The notes under the pieces are model-generated. The model was not told the origin of the DNA. It saw only the letters and a program-made list of their open reading frames with translations, and did not search any database. A stretch of DNA of 7,580 nucleotides from Pseudomonadota bacterium (lineage in GTDB: Bacteria; Pseudomonadota; Alphaproteobacteria; Rhizobiales; Rhizobiaceae): assembly GCA_023428515.1 (NCBI GenBank), contig JAEYXI010000287.1:1-7580 (forward strand), given 5' to 3'. The translations under genes were made by a program, and so were the position numbers. Positions 6,219-7,580 of this stretch are shown here, piece by piece (position 1 is the first letter of the stretch; each line of letters begins with the position of its first letter).

Positions 6219-6863
6219 CTAGGCTTTTTCCGTTCTCTTCTCGTCACCCGCTTCGAAGTGGGCGATCTGATCGGCACGCGCCTTTCTGAATGCGGGGCGA
6301 TCCGTGACCCGGGCCACATAAGCTTCCGCCGCCGGCCGATCTCCAAAGGAGCGCAACTTTGCGACACGCAGCACATCGGCCATCAGCAGGTCCGCGACAG
6401 TGAAGCGGTCGGCAACCAGCCATTCCCGTTCGTTGAGGACGCGCTCCATGTGGTCGAGGCGGCTTTCCAGCCAGCCGACAAGGTTGTTCTCCTTCGCGCC
6501 GGTCACCTCCAGGAACCACCATGGCACCGACACCATCTCGATCGAGTTGAGCGCGGCGATCGTCCATTGCAGCGTCTGCGCTTCGCCCACCGGATCGCGC
6601 GGCATCAGCTTTTCGCTTTTGCGGGCAAGATGCAGAAGCCCCGCCCCGCTCTCGAACAGTTCGACCTCACCGTCGCTGAGAAACGGAACCTGCGCGAACG
6701 GTTGATGCGCCAGATGGGCGGGTCCGCGCTCGTCGAATGGGACCGTTCGAACGGAATAGTCGAGGCCGGCTTCCTCGCACGCCCATCGCAAGCGGATGTC
6801 GCGCACGAAACCGCGAGGCCCCTCGGGCACCCAGTCATAGGTCCAGACGATCAATTCGCTCAT
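6219..6863 (-). CDS. Glutathione S-transferase family protein
   Basis: A 214-residue soluble protein with the two-domain GST layout. The N-terminal thioredoxin fold (about 1-80) has the glutathione-binding cis-proline turn QVPFL (Pro60) and the ES pair (Glu71-Ser72) that contacts the gamma-glutamyl group. The helical C-terminal domain (about 90-205) carries the N-capping box in FTVADLLMAD (Thr155 to Asp158). The loop after strand 1 is long (YDWVPEGPRGFVRDIRLRW) and lacks the Ser or Cys usually found at the start of helix 1, so transferase activity is uncertain; Tyr9 might substitute. The family conjugates glutathione to electrophiles or acts in reductive and isomerase reactions; no substrate can be inferred. 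The ATG at 6863 has an AGGAG site (6873-6877) at 9-base spacing. The second GST-like gene lies 152 bp upstream on the same strand. Confidence 0.88.
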   Translation of the reverse strand: MSELIVWTYDWVPEGPRGFVRDIRLRWACEEAGLDYSVRTVPFDERGPAHLAHQPFAQVPFLSDGEVELFESGAGLLHLARKSEKLMPRDPVGEAQTLQWTIAALNSIEMVSVPWWFLEVTGAKENNLVGWLESRLDHMERVLNEREWLVADRFTVADLLMADVLRVAKLRSFGDRPAAEAYVARVTDRPAFRKARADQIAHFEAGDEKRTEKA

Positions 6864-7015
6864 TGCGGCAAGCTCCTACTCGTCACACACTCGTCTCGTT
6901 GGCCACGCCCGGCCGCCGACCTGCTGCGTGAAGCCGAACGGCTAGTCAAGGAAATCCTCGTCATCTCGCAGGACACGTCACGTCCGCCTACGATCTCCAT
7001 GGGTAGGCCGCCTGA
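6864..7015. other. Gap between the two GST-like genes
   Basis: It contains the ribosome site of the downstream GST and, on the - strand, a TTGACT (6944-6949) followed at once by the inverted repeat AGCCGTTCGGCT (6932-6943). This could be a -35 box with an operator, but no acceptable -10 follows at 17-18 bases. Whether the two GST genes are co-transcribed is unclear. Confidence 0.35.
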
Positions 7016-7026
7016 TCAGCCGGCCT
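7005..7026. repeat. 22-bp near-perfect palindrome over the stop codon of the second GST-like gene
   Basis: AGGCCG and CGGCCT arms surround CTGATCAG, with one mismatched pair. The TGA stop of the leftward gene (7016-7018) lies in the centre. It could fold in RNA as a protective or terminating hairpin, although no T-run follows on the - strand, or it could be a dyad protein-binding site. Confidence 0.35.
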
Positions 7027-7580
7027 GCTCTCCGAACTGTTTTTGGAAGAACGGCGTCCTCATCGCCATTTCCCGGTCCTTTTCAGCAGCCCGCAGGTTG
7101 GCGGGGCGGTCGCGCAGGCGCTCCATATAAGCCAGGAATGACGGACGCTCCGGCAATGCCTTCATGTTCTCCATCGTGTAGCCGATGCTGGAACCGAGTT
7201 GGACGTCGGCGGCCGTGAAGCGGTCTCCGGCCGCAAAGGGCCGTTCGGTCAGGATGCGGTCGATGTAGTTGACCATGTCGTCGGCGAGCCCGAACGCGAA
7301 ATGGTTGCTCTCATATTTCCAGCCCTGCACCTGCGCCGACAGGGCCGGATCGAACACCGCATCGCAGTAGACGAGCATCGAGAGATACGGACCGCGCATC
7401 GGATCGCCGATCTTCGGAGCGAGCCCTGCCTCCGGAAAAGCATCCGCGAGATAGGTGGTGATCGCGGCGCGCTCCGTGATCACGATCCCGTCATGCTCGA
7501 TGGCCGGAACCTTCTTGCTCGGCTGGATCTTCCGGTACTCCTCAGGCACGCCGCCTTCCTGCCGGATGTCGATCTCCACC
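7016..7580 (-). CDS. Glutathione S-transferase family protein (5' end cut by window)
   Basis: The visible 187 residues begin inside the N-terminal thioredoxin fold, around strand 2, and the frame stays open to the window edge. A GTG at 7579 is therefore an internal Val, not the start. Features seen are PSKKVPAIEHDG with the cis-proline (visible residue 25) and ITERAAITTYLADAFP, where the usual Glu-Ser pair is Glu-Arg. The helical C-terminal domain carries FTAADVQLGS (N-capping box Thr122 to Asp125). The catalytic residue lies beyond the edge. It is clearly different in sequence from the other GST-like protein, so the pair is not a recent duplication. The likely role is glutathione-dependent detoxification or redox chemistry, with the substrate unknown. 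Confidence 0.87.
   Translation of the reverse strand, partial: VEIDIRQEGGVPEEYRKIQPSKKVPAIEHDGIVITERAAITTYLADAFPEAGLAPKIGDPMRGPYLSMLVYCDAVFDPALSAQVQGWKYESNHFAFGLADDMVNYIDRILTERPFAAGDRFTAADVQLGSSIGYTMENMKALPERPSFLAYMERLRDRPANLRAAEKDREMAMRTPFFQKQFGEQAG

Noticed and set aside
4544..6289. A 581-codon open frame on the + strand opposite mgtE
   Set aside because: It is antisense to a gene with all MgtE domains and motifs. Its translation is rich in Arg, His, Asp and Gln without domain signatures, typical of an antisense shadow in GC-rich DNA.
6863..7003. A 46-codon - strand ORF ending in an ATGA overlap with the downstream GST start
   Set aside because: The overlap is tempting, but the peptide is a Ser/Arg-rich low-complexity string as expected from noncoding GC-rich DNA, and no ribosome site is evident.
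6258..7130. A 290-codon + strand open frame across both GST-like genes
   Set aside because: It lies opposite two recognisable GST-fold proteins, has no domain of its own, and has no credible ribosome site.

Overview
The window is GC-rich, densely coded and arranged in short same-strand groups. Base composition, loose promoters and protein types (MgtE, an ICMT-like methyltransferase, a LiuR-like MerR regulator, several glutathione transferase-like proteins) suggest an alphaproteobacterial chromosome, most likely Rhizobiales (Mesorhizobium-like). That placement comes from protein style, not from a database search. I see no rRNA, tRNA, CRISPR array, insertion sequence or phage gene.

Layout, left to right: (1) the 3' part of a Rieske non-heme iron oxygenase alpha subunit (+), cut by the left edge; (2) an MFS transporter (-) whose stop lies 4 bp from the oxygenase stop; (3) a divergent 193-bp gap, then a two-gene + unit: a DUF1624 / heparan-alpha-glucosaminide N-acetyltransferase-like membrane protein with a cysteine-rich tail, overlapping by ATGA a small isoprenylcysteine carboxyl methyltransferase-type membrane protein; (4) convergent to these, a MerR-family regulator (-) and upstream of it mgtE (-), a Mg2+ channel/transporter read from a TTG start; (5) a 256-bp gap; (6) two unrelated GST-fold proteins (-), the second cut by the right edge.

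Most of this is ordinary accessory metabolism and transport. The oxygenase carries the Glu form of the bridging residue, as in quaternary-amine demethylases such as CntA/GbcA. The most unusual items are the twin CX3C tail on the DUF1624 protein and its translational coupling to the methyltransferase. Next are a perfect TTTACGTAAA palindrome ahead of the MerR gene and a possible small membrane ORF ahead of mgtE. I found no convincing new multi-gene defence or mobile system. No stretch longer than 300 bases lacks a gene.
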